Notes: generated by a model from the letters alone, not told the origin. Numbered from the stretch's first letter, positions 44,872 through 53,885 are shown. The stretch: DNA of 64,000 nucleotides from Methanolacinia petrolearia DSM 11571 (GCF_000147875.1 NC_014507.1:434001-498000); one strand, 5' to 3'. Translations and numbers: made by a program.

Positions 44872-46677
44872 TTAAAGTGTGACTTCCTTCAGGTCGTCTA
44901 AAATTATCGTTGACAAATCTTCTTCAGACGGATTTTCTTCCATAGCAAGCCTGTCGGACATATTCAGGTATGCCCGTTCGAAGAAATTACGTACATCACG
45001 GCCGTTTGCGAAATCCGCTCCTTTTGTTTTGCATCTCTTTTCAAAGAAGGCCCTGGCATAAACCCGGCTCTCATCGGACAGGGCCATTCCGTTTTTGCGG
45101 CATCGCATATCGAGCATCTCCATCAGTTCTTCCGGGGAATAATCCTCGAAATTAATAAATTTATTAAAACGGGAGCGAAGACCCGGGTTCGACTGTAAAA
45201 ATTCATTCATCAGATCGGGATACCCTGCGACTATCACCAGGAGATCGTTACGGTTGTCTTCCATCGCCTTCAACAGGGTGGCAATTGCTTCGTCCCCGAA
45301 ATCGTTTCCTTCTTTGGATGTCAGCGTGTAGGCTTCATCTATAAACAACACACCGCCCAGGGCACTCTGTACGACCTCCTGGACTTTCAGTGCCGTCTGG
45401 CCTACGTATCCTGCAACCAGGTCGGCCCGGTCCACTTCAACAAGATGACCTTTGGAAAGGACTCCGAGTTTGTGATAGATTTCAGAGACCAGCCGTGCGA
45501 CAGTGGTTTTGCCTGTCCCGGGATTTCCCGAAAAGACCATGTGAAGGGAGAGCTCGGGCTGTTTCAGGCCCTTCTTCTCCCGCAGGTTTCTGATCTTTAC
45601 TATGTTTATTTGCGAGTTCACGTCTTTTTTTACTGAAGAAAGACCTGTCAGTTCGTTGAGTTCTTCAAGGAGGTCTTCCAGTGATCTTCCACCTTTTTCG
45701 CCGTTGAGATCCTTCAGCATGTCGTTAAGACTGTTTTTACTGTTGTCTTTTTTTGGTTTTACGGGTTCTGGCGGGGATTTGTCCTCAAACAGTTCCCTGA
45801 ATTCGTCGGTCGATTCAATATCGGGATTATAACGGAGTGCTTCTTTATATGCCTCTCTGCATTCATCTTCGGGTGCATCGATCTCTTTTAGAGCGAGATA
45901 CCGGTAGTACCACAGGAGTGCGTTCAGGTCGTCCGTTTCTTCATCCTCCGGTAAAATCAGAGGTGCATTGTCTACAATGTCATGGTATCTTCCAAGATTG
46001 AAATTACAGAGAACAAGTGAGGTTTTTGCAGCAAAATATTCGGCTGATTCGTCGTCGCAGAGTTCAAGTAATGTATGAGCAGCTTCAATCGCTTCCTCCG
46101 CTCTTTCCATTTCCATCAGGACAAGAATTTTTCCCTGCCATGCGCCGGGTCTTTCCCAGTCCCTCTCGATTGCTTCTTCGTAGAATTCGAGAGCCCGGGA
46201 ATAATCTTCAAGCTTATAGTGGACATTGCCGATCTCTTCGCGGAATGCCGCCTGGTATTCTTCCGGAGACGAATTTAATCCGTCCGTGAGTCTTTTCAGG
46301 GCGAGTCGGTATTTTTCGGAGAGTGCCAGTAATCTTCCACGGGACAGATCGAGTATTGCAGTAACCCCTGCTTCCTGGTCTGAAAAATCGTAGTCGAACG
46401 TGTCGTCCCAGGAGAAGAAAGCTTCGTAGTAGGATTCTACCTCATCTAAAAATTCTTCGATATAGTCGGGGTCGTCATCATAGAGTTCGAAGATCTCATC
46501 TATTGCAGGTCCCAGGTGTTCTACGGATTCATCGTAAATTCCTATGGAGGATTCATATTTCGATTCGGCTTTCTCCTCTTTTCCCGATTCGTATGAACTT
46601 TTTACGCCAGCCAGTTTATTGTTAAGATTTTCGAGTTCTTCGAGAAGTTCATCGGATAGAACCTGTTCTTCGCCCAT
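44872..46677 (-). CDS. TPR and AAA+ ATPase (CbbX/SpoVK-like)
   Basis: From the ATG at 46677 the protein is 601 residues. Residues 1-320 are TPR-like helical repeats (EEYQAAFREEIGNVHYKLED, SRALEFYEEAIERDWERPGA). Residues 350-600 are a CbbX/SpoVK-type AAA+ domain: LTGLSSVKKDVN, Walker A GNPGTGKT, Walker B LGGVLFIDEAYTL, sensor and Arg-finger region NPGLRSRFNKFINF. It remodels protein complexes; the substrate is unknown. An in-frame extension to 46830 overlaps the divergent methyltransferase and is unlikely. Confidence 0.85.
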   Translation of the reverse strand: MGEEQVLSDELLEELENLNNKLAGVKSSYESGKEEKAESKYESSIGIYDESVEHLGPAIDEIFELYDDDPDYIEEFLDEVESYYEAFFSWDDTFDYDFSDQEAGVTAILDLSRGRLLALSEKYRLALKRLTDGLNSSPEEYQAAFREEIGNVHYKLEDYSRALEFYEEAIERDWERPGAWQGKILVLMEMERAEEAIEAAHTLLELCDDESAEYFAAKTSLVLCNFNLGRYHDIVDNAPLILPEDEETDDLNALLWYYRYLALKEIDAPEDECREAYKEALRYNPDIESTDEFRELFEDKSPPEPVKPKKDNSKNSLNDMLKDLNGEKGGRSLEDLLEELNELTGLSSVKKDVNSQINIVKIRNLREKKGLKQPELSLHMVFSGNPGTGKTTVARLVSEIYHKLGVLSKGHLVEVDRADLVAGYVGQTALKVQEVVQSALGGVLFIDEAYTLTSKEGNDFGDEAIATLLKAMEDNRNDLLVIVAGYPDLMNEFLQSNPGLRSRFNKFINFEDYSPEELMEMLDMRCRKNGMALSDESRVYARAFFEKRCKTKGADFANGRDVRNFFERAYLNMSDRLAMEENPSEEDLSTIILDDLKEVTL

Positions 46678-46769
46678 ATTATTACCATTCACACGGGGCA
46701 CTATTAAATTTATTAAACCCTGCCGGATTATATGATAAAAAAGTGACTTGATATTGGAGATATTAGCAT

Positions 46770-47540
46770 ATGGCAGGATTCGAATATAAAAAATCATCAA
46801 AATATACGGATTACGATACGATATATGCACAGTGCAGCGGTCCGGGCGGACTTCAGCTTGCCGAGTTCATGGCGGAAAAAATGGGTGTTGCGCCTGGTAA
46901 GAAGCTGCTCGATGTCGGCTGCAACCGCGGGTGGCAGACCTGTTTTCTTGCGAAGGAGTACGGGATCTTCGCGGTAGGGATTGATCCATGGGACGACCGG
47001 GAGGAGGGAGACCCGATGGTGGAGCATCTCCGCAGGAATTCGGTCCTCTGGGGAGTGGAGGATTCCGTTCTCGGGATAAAGGCGGGAGTGCCGGATACAG
47101 GTTTTGCCTCGAAATCGTTCGATTATGTATATTCGACGACGGCTCTTGAGATGGTCCGGGTTTCGCAGGGAATCGAAGGTTACATGGAGGCATTAAAGGA
47201 GATTTACCGGGTGCTGAAACCGGGAGGGGTATTCGGCGTCGGCGAACCGATGCATCTCGGCGTTCCGGTTCCCGAAGATCTCGAACCTTATGTCTCGCAG
47301 GACGAGTACTCGTGGAAGGTGTGTTTCCGGAGCCTCGACGAGACGACGGAACTGATTGAAGAGGCGGGATTTAGGATCACAGAGTCTGCCTATGTCCCGG
47401 ATGCGTGGGACTGGTGGACGGCGTTCGCCCGGCACGATCCCTTCTGCAAAGAGGACCCGGCTGGCGACCCGAAGACGCTGGAGGTCGACGGGGGGAGATG
47501 GACGAGTTTCGGGTACGTGATCGGGATGAAGGGTGAGTGA
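46770..47540 (+). CDS. Class I SAM-dependent methyltransferase
   Basis: A 256-residue methyltransferase: LLDVGCNRGWQTCFLAKEYG (SAM loop), VGIDPWD, KSFDYVYSTTALEMVRVSQG, EIYRVLKPGGVFGVGEPMHL, then a C-terminal domain with SWKVCFRSLDETTELIEEAG. It resembles small-molecule or sterol-type N/C-methyltransferases; the substrate is unknown. It is divergent from the AAA+ gene (92 bp) and convergent with the primase gene. Confidence 0.88.
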   Translation: MAGFEYKKSSKYTDYDTIYAQCSGPGGLQLAEFMAEKMGVAPGKKLLDVGCNRGWQTCFLAKEYGIFAVGIDPWDDREEGDPMVEHLRRNSVLWGVEDSVLGIKAGVPDTGFASKSFDYVYSTTALEMVRVSQGIEGYMEALKEIYRVLKPGGVFGVGEPMHLGVPVPEDLEPYVSQDEYSWKVCFRSLDETTELIEEAGFRITESAYVPDAWDWWTAFARHDPFCKEDPAGDPKTLEVDGGRWTSFGYVIGMKGE

Positions 47541-47566
47541 CCAAAACATTCCCGGATCTTAAATCC

Positions 47567-50518
47567 TTATGAAGATTGATTGCCTCTCTCCCGCAGGAGT
47601 CTCCCGAAACATCTCTCGCAAATACTCATCTTCAGCTCATCCGAAGAAAAAACCGCCTTCCCCATCCCGCAGAGATCACACTTCCCGAGCTCCTTTTCCG
47701 TTCTCACAAAATCGCGATGATCGAGAACGCCCTGGAGAGGAAGAGTCGAGCCTCTTGCATCAACTGGCGACACATCACCCGGTACATTTGTAACTTTGCA
47801 CACATTTACAACCGGTTGCGAAATGTTTTTGCAAACTAAAGAATTATTATCTGCTGCTGTTTCTTCATTTCCCGGCATATCCGGGTATTCTTTTTCTATG
47901 TTTGCAAAATTACCACGCGTACACACACACTTCTGAATAGGTATAGGCCGATTATTCATCTCCTGTGCCCCGGGATTTTTGTGCAAACAACTGTTTACAG
48001 GGAGGTGATCTCCATCATCCGTGCAATTTTCAGTAAAAGAACCGTCCTCCGTCCCTGTCTTAGTTTGCAAATTTGTTTTGCAAACCGTGTGCAAAGATTG
48101 TGCAAAGTTGCAAACAGAAGATGACTCCGGAGGAGCATCTTCCCCCGGACCGCCGTCATCATCACCGGGACCGTTGTCGTTCTCCTCCTCATCGAGCCAG
48201 ACCGGGGTTCTGCGATTCCATTCCTGGTAAATCTCGTAATCGAATGAGAACTGGTTCTCACGCCGCCGGACCATATAGCCGTCGACCTCCTGCGAAACCG
48301 TTGCGTCGATAAAGCCGATTGCAGGACATTTTTCCAGGAGACCCGAATAAGAATAATCACCTCTCGAATAACCCTGGAAGATCCTCCTCGCCTGGTGATA
48401 CGAGATCCCCATAACGTCCTGGAGCATCTTAATCGTAACAGTCTCCCAACCCATCTTGCAGATGACATCCAGGGCGTCCGCCTCGTTCTTCGTCAGTTTC
48501 GTCTCCTGGCTTCCCGAATCTCCGTTGATCGCCGCATAGATCCTTACGGCCGCATTAAAATCGTCAACCGTCGCCCGGATTGCTGCAATATTTTCCACGG
48601 AATTACCATCCTCGTCCACCGGCGTGAACCTCTCCCTCTGTTCTTTGAAAAGAAGGGCGTGGCACTTGACGAGATCGAAGAAGATCGCCGGGTTCCTCCG
48701 GTTTGCAGAAGATGAAAACTGCACCCTCTCCGCGAACGGAATCGAGACATAAGTCGTCTCCTCCTTCAGCATCGTCCAGATGCAGCGGCATATGCCGACT
48801 TCGGCCGGCTCCCCGACGACTATTATTTCCCGTGCCTCGCATCTCTTCAGGTTGTCGAGAACCCTGTGATCCTGTTCCGATGTGTCGTCGATCCAGACCG
48901 TGAGCATCCGGTTCAGCACCTGGTCGTCGCCTATGGACTCGACCTTCGCCACCCACCAGATGCACCGCTCCGGGATATTATAGATCCTGAGCTGCCTGTC
49001 GGTTGTAAGCGTCTGGTACTCGATCTTTTCACGAAAGTTCGTGGTCGCGGATTTCAGGATCTCGCAGACATCTTCCGAGAGGTGTGAGTCGTCGAAGAGG
49101 AAGACGGTCTCCGGTTTAAGATCCCTGTTATAGTAGAGCGCCTTGTCGCTCACCTTCCCCCTGAGCCTGTAGTCTTCGGGGACGAGTTTCATCATGGCCC
49201 TGCACGCAACGGATTTTCCTTTCCCGGACTTCCCGGATACGAATACATGGAGGCCGTTTGTGTTCATGACCGACTGGGAGGCGATCGACATTAACAGGCA
49301 TTCGGCCAGTGTTTCGTCGCCGACGTGGAATTTCGAGAAGGTGTCGAGCATGAATTTAACCGGGTCTCCGTTTTTGAGGATCCCGGCGGCCTTCTCCCGG
49401 GTCTTTTCAGGGAATGAATTTCCCCCGCGGCGGATTGTCTTTTCGGTTTTGTCCGTGTTCTCGTTTTGTCTTCCGGCATTTCTCTCCTTTCGGCCGGATT
49501 TGATCTCGTACATCGCCCGGAGTTCGCTCCATCTTTGTTTCCCTCCGCCGCAGGAATTGTGGTGGCATCCGGCATAGATCGCACCGTTTGAAAACTGGAT
49601 GGCGAAGGCCCCGTCCTTATGGGCGGAAGAGAACGGGCATTCTTCGAGGACGTAGAGTGTTCCTCCCTGCCAGGGCCTTTCGTTTGCGACTGCGATCCCG
49701 TGGTCGGAGAGCCATTCGGAGAGGTCGATCTTTTTGTCGCCGCTCTTGGCCTGCGGTTTTTCATCGTCTTTGGGAAGGAGGTCTGCGAGTTTCCGGAGCG
49801 TGTCCGCCCCGGCGATCTGGGTCTCCTCAGGTGTATCGATGATCCGGGATATCCTGTGTGGCCGATCGGGTGTGTCGTCGCCTTTTCGGGAAACCGTTCC
49901 GTAGAGTTTCCAGATCCGGGCGGCGTTGTAGTTGGCCGTATCGACCGTTACCGAATCGTCGGAGAAGAGGGCGTCGAGTGTGGTGAGGCAGTCTTTGACA
50001 AGGGCGGTTGTGTCGTCGTCGTTGGGGAGGTCGACTGCATATAGTATATGTGCACCGTTGCCGGAGTCGGCGAGGATCGGGCGGGGGAAGCCGAGTGTCT
50101 GAAGGAAGCGGGCGATCTTTTTTGCTTTCGTTATGGCGGCCTGGTGCTCTTCTTCGGTGGATGAAACACCGCTTGGACGGACGGGGTCGAGGTCGACGGG
50201 GAGCCACTTCCGGCGGTTGATGTCGGCGTCGGCGGTTGTTGCGTCTTTTCGCCCGAGTTTCATCTTGATCCTGTTGGCCCTCCGGGAGAGGAGTGCGGGA
50301 TTGACCTGGTTGAGGGTTACGTATACGCCGGATACGTCGGAGAGGCGGGAGATCTTTTCGGCTTTTTCAGCGAGGGTTTCGGAATTGTCGAAGTACCCGC
50401 TGTGAATGTTGTAATCGGAGATGGCCCGGAGTTCGACGACTCCTCCGCCGGGGAAGAGGAGGGAGAGGGCTTTTTCGATCTCTTTTTTCGTCGCTGCGGC
50501 GTCCTTCTCAGGATTCAT
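47567..50518 (-). CDS. Primase-helicase-type replication protein of a mobile element
   Basis: The 983-residue protein has an AEP-like primase region (residues about 100-230: WLPVDLDPVRPSG, LADSGNGAHILYAVD, DTANYNAARIWKLYGTVSRK), a zinc motif (about 295-325: CPFSSAHKDGAF, GCHHNSCGGGK), a P-loop helicase (about 430, SGKSGKGKSVACRAM; Walker B VFLFDDSHLSED), a winged helix (about 690-760) and a C-terminal zinc finger (KCDLCGMG, SICERCFGR). This is the layout of replication proteins of archaeal plasmids and viruses. No integrase is in the window, so the element is incomplete or larger. Confidence 0.8.
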   Translation of the reverse strand: MNPEKDAAATKKEIEKALSLLFPGGGVVELRAISDYNIHSGYFDNSETLAEKAEKISRLSDVSGVYVTLNQVNPALLSRRANRIKMKLGRKDATTADADINRRKWLPVDLDPVRPSGVSSTEEEHQAAITKAKKIARFLQTLGFPRPILADSGNGAHILYAVDLPNDDDTTALVKDCLTTLDALFSDDSVTVDTANYNAARIWKLYGTVSRKGDDTPDRPHRISRIIDTPEETQIAGADTLRKLADLLPKDDEKPQAKSGDKKIDLSEWLSDHGIAVANERPWQGGTLYVLEECPFSSAHKDGAFAIQFSNGAIYAGCHHNSCGGGKQRWSELRAMYEIKSGRKERNAGRQNENTDKTEKTIRRGGNSFPEKTREKAAGILKNGDPVKFMLDTFSKFHVGDETLAECLLMSIASQSVMNTNGLHVFVSGKSGKGKSVACRAMMKLVPEDYRLRGKVSDKALYYNRDLKPETVFLFDDSHLSEDVCEILKSATTNFREKIEYQTLTTDRQLRIYNIPERCIWWVAKVESIGDDQVLNRMLTVWIDDTSEQDHRVLDNLKRCEAREIIVVGEPAEVGICRCIWTMLKEETTYVSIPFAERVQFSSSANRRNPAIFFDLVKCHALLFKEQRERFTPVDEDGNSVENIAAIRATVDDFNAAVRIYAAINGDSGSQETKLTKNEADALDVICKMGWETVTIKMLQDVMGISYHQARRIFQGYSRGDYSYSGLLEKCPAIGFIDATVSQEVDGYMVRRRENQFSFDYEIYQEWNRRTPVWLDEEENDNGPGDDDGGPGEDAPPESSSVCNFAQSLHTVCKTNLQTKTGTEDGSFTENCTDDGDHLPVNSCLHKNPGAQEMNNRPIPIQKCVCTRGNFANIEKEYPDMPGNEETAADNNSLVCKNISQPVVNVCKVTNVPGDVSPVDARGSTLPLQGVLDHRDFVRTEKELGKCDLCGMGKAVFSSDELKMSICERCFGRLLRERGNQSS

Positions 50519-50844
50519 GGGTTTCTTCCTCCTTTTGCGGATGTGATCATGCTGATGGAGTAGTTGTGGCCGCGGGTTCTTCTCACGTCTATTCCTATGA
50601 TGCTTTCGCCGAGCTCACGGATTTCTTTCGAGAGTGCCTGCGGGATTAGGTAGAGGGGGACGGGGTCGGCCGTTTTGCTTATCTTCCTGAAGGTAGAATT
50701 CCTGTTGGCAGTTCTCAGGCAGCATGTGGTGGTACACGGTTTGTTCCGGGGGCTGCCGTTTTCCTTTTCGGACTTTTTGTAGCAGCACACGAAGGTTTTT
50801 CGTTTGTTTGTTTCTTTCATCTTAATCATCGGGTGCGATTTCAT
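50515..50844 (-). CDS. Small basic Cys-rich protein upstream of the primase
   Basis: A 110-residue product if the ATG at 50844 is used (102 from 50820). It has KTFVCCYKKSEKENGSPRNK, TTTCCLRTANRNS and then a helical C-terminal part (IPQALSKEIRELGESIIGID). The Cys pairs could bind zinc. Its stop overlaps the primase start (ATGA), so both belong to one operon of the element. Function unknown. Confidence 0.55.
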   Translation of the reverse strand: MKSHPMIKMKETNKRKTFVCCYKKSEKENGSPRNKPCTTTCCLRTANRNSTFRKISKTADPVPLYLIPQALSKEIRELGESIIGIDVRRTRGHNYSISMITSAKGGRNP

Positions 50845-50933
50845 GCACCTGGTAAGGGTAGGGAGGGGAGTTGTTATAAAATTAAATCGGAATTTGGGGA
50901 GATAATTGAAAATTAGATTTAATAGTGGGGGAT

Positions 50934-51300
50934 TTTTTTGAATTTTCAGGAATTTATTTGGGCATAAGCCCCTGACGGGGCAACCCAATGCTCAGTTCGC
51001 TACGCGAACTTTCGCAAAGATGATAACCCGGCCTGGACACTACCCTCCGGGTAGTCTCGGCCGGGGGAGAGATCTATTGGAAAACGGAAAGTAAGTTATA
51101 AACAGTGGCTAAAAATATTCACGGAGCAGGAGGGACACTCGCCTGTCCCGACTGCGACCTATCGCCGTGAGAGGGAGGGTCATAGGGAGGGGGAATCGTC
51201 CCCCTCCCTTCCCTGTATGATTTGAATTTTTTCAGGAATTTATTTGGGCGTAAGCCCCGGACGGGGAGAAAAATTTTGGAAAACGTAAAATAAGTTGTGG
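50934..51300. repeat. Hairpin-rich intergenic DNA with a direct repeat
   Basis: TTCAGGAATTTATTTGGGC (with a GGGC-nTAA-GCCC then CCCC-nGAC-GGGG hairpin) occurs at about 50946-50980 and again at 51231-51266, each followed later by a GGAAAACG...AAGTT stretch (51079, 51277). Between them are perfect hairpins: AGTTCGC-tac-GCGAACT (50994-51010), CCCGGCC...ACTACCC-tcc-GGGTAGT...GGCCGGG (51027-51065), GGGACA...TGTCCC (51132-51149). No gene is credible here. It may be a replication or recombination site of the element, or an RNA. Confidence 0.5.
51122..51209 (+). repeat. Dispersed repeat, copy upstream of hic locus 2
   Basis: Plus-strand copy of the element at 37071-37159, ending in AGGGAGGGGGA-ATCG-TCCCCCTCCCT (51184-51209). 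Shared core: GGAGCaGGAGGGA, TGTCCCGACTGCGACCTATC. It lies 170 bp upstream of hicB, in the same relative direction as the locus 1 copies. Confidence 0.7.
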
Positions 51301-51378
51301 GGGGTGGCCAGGGATCATTCCGGTTTTAGTGATAATAATTTATACCCCCGTGCCGATAATTTAAACAGGGTGCCTGTA

Positions 51379-51615
51379 ATGGAGAAAAATTATAATTTCA
51401 GGATTATGCTCAGGAAAGAGCCGGAAGGAGGGTATACGGCTTATGTTCCTTCACTTCCCGGATGCGTTACATATGGCGATACGATAGACGAAGCCGTAGA
51501 TCTGGTCCGGGAGGCGGTTGAACTCTATATCGAGAGCCTTATCGAGCATAACGAACCTGTTCCTTCGGACGACGAGGTTCTTGAATACAATCTCCAGATC
51601 AAAGCACAGGCATGA
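51379..51615 (+). CDS. hicB: HicB-like antitoxin (locus 2)
   Basis: From the ATG at 51379 the product is 78 residues: NFRIMLRKEPEGGYTAYVPS, LPGCVTYGDTIDEAVDLVRE, a single-domain HicB. A longer frame from 51295 has no conserved character. It overlaps hicA by four bases. Here the antitoxin comes first, opposite to locus 1. Confidence 0.88.
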   Translation: MEKNYNFRIMLRKEPEGGYTAYVPSLPGCVTYGDTIDEAVDLVREAVELYIESLIEHNEPVPSDDEVLEYNLQIKAQA

Positions 51616-51830
51616 AGCTTCCGAACCTGAACCCGGACAGAGTTATAAAAATTCTTGAAAGCCGGGGTTTTGTTCTTGACAGGGTAAAAGGGAGCCACCA
51701 CATATACATACACCCTGAAACCAGGCAGAGGGTTGTTATTCCGGTTCATAAAAAAGATCTTCCGAAAGGAACCCTGATGGAGATCCTCAGGCAGGCGGGA
51801 ATAAAGAAGGAAGATTTGGAGAAAGAATAG
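51612..51830 (+). CDS. hicA: HicA-like mRNA interferase toxin (locus 2)
   Basis: A 72-residue HicA: PNLNPDRVIKILESRGFVLD, catalytic His29 in KGSHHIY, then VIPVHKKDLPKGTLMEILRQ and AGIKKEDL. Start overlaps the hicB stop. It is more similar to typical bacterial HicA than the locus 1 protein. Confidence 0.9.
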   Translation: MKLPNLNPDRVIKILESRGFVLDRVKGSHHIYIHPETRQRVVIPVHKKDLPKGTLMEILRQAGIKKEDLEKE

Positions 51831-51884
51831 TTTCTTGGAATCTTTTCTGGCTGCCAAAAAAAGATTTTATCAATTTTAATATGA

Positions 51885-52736
51885 TCAATCATCTTCTTCA
51901 TAAAGGAGACTAAATTCTCCATTATCACATTCAATAATGAGATGATCCTCTTCTTCAAGGAATTTTTGACAGAAAAAATTGTGATATTTTGCAAGCCAGA
52001 TATATTTTTCTTTCACACTTGCATCCGATGCAATTTGGATATTATTTTCGATATTTTCTTTGTGTTTACTCATTAATTCTATAGAGTCGGGCACATTTCT
52101 GTATATTGGAAATTCTAAAACATCTTCAGGAATTTGGTCAATACAATTATCTATGTAATCGTTTATAACCTGCAAATAATTTAAAAAATACTTACCTTCA
52201 CGATCTTGGCATATATATGATGATATATTTTCATGTCCCGGCCAATTATGATCATGATAATATCTAACAATTTGTATTAACGAGTCTGTAAGGCAGATCC
52301 TTGGATATTTCGCAGTTTTCTCGCATTTAACAACTTCCAAAATCCCTGGTCCAAAAGCAATTGTTTCATCAAAATATGCAAAGTTTATTGTGGCACATCC
52401 ACGAATAAAATATCCATTTTGCGCTAAATTAAATTGATATGAAGCTAAATCATCTAAAGAATGTCCTATTTCTCCACGTCCATCATGGAAATGTCTACCT
52501 GAAGTTGAACTAAGAGGAACATTTATAAAAACACTATCTGAGAAAAAATTTATATTTCTTCCATCCAGGTGCGAACTTGATTCGTTTAAGTAATTCTGGG
52601 GTTCAATTAAATTTGTTCTAATTTTAGCTAATTCTTCTGATAATTGATCATAGTCATTATTACAATTCTTTATCATCTCAGAATATCCTAAAATGTCCAC
52701 AAAGGCAGTGAAACAAGTTTTAATCTGATCTTCCAT
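51885..52736 (-). CDS. Class III nucleotidyl-cyclase-like protein
   Basis: A 283-residue AT-rich gene. FTAFVDILGYSEMI carries Asp14 and FFSDSVFINVP carries Asp67, the two metal-binding aspartates of class III cyclases; GYFIRGCATINFAYFDETIA and FGPGILEVVK...KYPRICLTDSL are typical of a bacterial and archaeal cyclase-like family to which Pycsar PycC cyclases are related. The C-terminal 110 residues are helical. No cyclic-nucleotide effector is adjacent. Whether it makes a cyclic nucleotide is unknown. Confidence 0.65.
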   Translation of the reverse strand: MEDQIKTCFTAFVDILGYSEMIKNCNNDYDQLSEELAKIRTNLIEPQNYLNESSSHLDGRNINFFSDSVFINVPLSSTSGRHFHDGRGEIGHSLDDLASYQFNLAQNGYFIRGCATINFAYFDETIAFGPGILEVVKCEKTAKYPRICLTDSLIQIVRYYHDHNWPGHENISSYICQDREGKYFLNYLQVINDYIDNCIDQIPEDVLEFPIYRNVPDSIELMSKHKENIENNIQIASDASVKEKYIWLAKYHNFFCQKFLEEEDHLIIECDNGEFSLLYEEDD

Positions 52737-52860
52737 AAAATCAATCCTTTAATTCAATAATCTATTCTCTAACTATTTATTCAAAACTTTTTCAACCATC
52801 TCTCTCCCCAAAACTTCTTCTCCTCCCAAACCAATCTCCCCAAAAGAAAAAGCAAAAGAG

Positions 52861-53289
52861 ATGAAAAAAATGAGCGATGCCGATGCAAACAGGGAGAAAA
52901 TAAAAATACTCTTCGAGCGGGTCCTCAACGGGGGCAACGACGACTACCTGGACGAACTGATAGCGGCGGATTATATCGAGCACAATCCCGTTCCCGGACA
53001 GGAGCCCGGTGCGGAAGGAGTAAAGATCAAGCTGAAAGATCTTCGTGCGGCATTTCCCGACATCCGTTTCTTCCCGGCGGAGACTGTAGCCGAAGGCGAT
53101 CTCGTGGCCGTCCGTTACCACTGGGAGGCCACCCACAACGGGCCGTTCATGGGCCTCGCCCCGACGGGAAAGAAAGTATCCGTCAACGGGATGGACTTCT
53201 ACAGGTTCAAAAACGGAAAACTCGCCGAACACTGGGACTGTGCCGACATGCTCGGCCTTATGGTGCAGCTAAAGGTCTTCAGAGTCTAA
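52861..53289 (+). CDS. SnoaL-like / ester cyclase family protein
   Basis: A 142-residue NTF2-fold protein: YLDELIAADYIEHNPVPGQE, PDIRFFPAETVAEGDLVAVR, HNGPFMGLAPTGKKVSVNGM, FYRFKNGKLAEHWDCADMLG. These are the conserved segments of the SnoaL/ester-cyclase family, whose members often have unknown substrates. The start may be the second Met (MSDADANREK). It is followed by a membrane protein on the same strand. Confidence 0.88.
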   Translation: MKKMSDADANREKIKILFERVLNGGNDDYLDELIAADYIEHNPVPGQEPGAEGVKIKLKDLRAAFPDIRFFPAETVAEGDLVAVRYHWEATHNGPFMGLAPTGKKVSVNGMDFYRFKNGKLAEHWDCADMLGLMVQLKVFRV

Positions 53290-53342
53290 CGCCGTTCTTC
53301 ATCCACAAACCGTAATATCAAAAAAATCGATTTACTGGTAAT

Positions 53343-53744
53343 ATGTCCCTTCCGAAATCACGATATTCAAGAGCAGTCCTCGGGGGGATCGTCACATGGC
53401 TCGTCCCGTTCCTCGTATCGCTGTTATTCTACAATCAAAACGGCCTTACGATCGATGTCTTCCTCTTCAAGTCGATAATGATCGTCGTCGGGGCGATCGT
53501 CGGAGCCCTGATGATCGTCTGGTACTTCAGGCCCGAAACGGAAAACTTCCTCCGGGCCGGAATAATCTTCGGTGCAACAGCCCTCGCAGTCAACTGGGTG
53601 CTCGACCTCGTCGTCCTCTGCGGAATGCTCGGCGAAGACCCGCTCTCGTGGTTCGCCGGTGTCGGGGTCAGGTACCTCGTCATCCCCGTCATGAGTATCA
53701 CCGTCGGTTACATCGCTGAAGAAAAAGCCGGGGTCAACCCCTGA
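53343..53744 (+). CDS. Four-helix membrane protein
   Basis: A 133-residue protein with four membrane helices (GIVTWLVPFLVSLLFY, IMIVVGAIVGALMIVWYF, AGIIFGATALAVNWVLDLVV, GVRYLVIPVMSITVGYIA), resembling small uncharacterised membrane proteins of methanogens. No motif gives a function. It lies 53 bp after the SnoaL-like gene. Confidence 0.75.
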   Translation: MSLPKSRYSRAVLGGIVTWLVPFLVSLLFYNQNGLTIDVFLFKSIMIVVGAIVGALMIVWYFRPETENFLRAGIIFGATALAVNWVLDLVVLCGMLGEDPLSWFAGVGVRYLVIPVMSITVGYIAEEKAGVNP

Positions 53745-53756
53745 ATAATATTTATT

Positions 53757-53885
53757 TTAAATCCGGATGCATTGAACACAGTAATCGGCATTCAGGTATT
53801 CAATAGTATTATCCGAGAGAAAAGGCCCGATAATCGTGGATTTTCCTGAACCGTTCGGTCCGGCAAAAAGGAAAAAATCTTTCAT
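53757..53885 (-). pseudogene. Truncated zeta-toxin-like kinase
   Basis: Only the first 42 residues remain: KDFFLFAGPNGSGKST is the Walker A region and IEYLNADYC the following strand of zeta-type P-loop kinases, then a stop. The ATG overlaps the stop of the 82-codon gene upstream (ATGA). The rest of the kinase is missing and the membrane-protein gene begins on the other side. Confidence 0.7.

Noticed and set aside
46678-46830. 51-residue N-terminal extension of the AAA+ protein
   Set aside because: It overlaps the divergent methyltransferase gene and consists of AT-rich intergenic DNA; MGEEQ at 46677 is the natural start.
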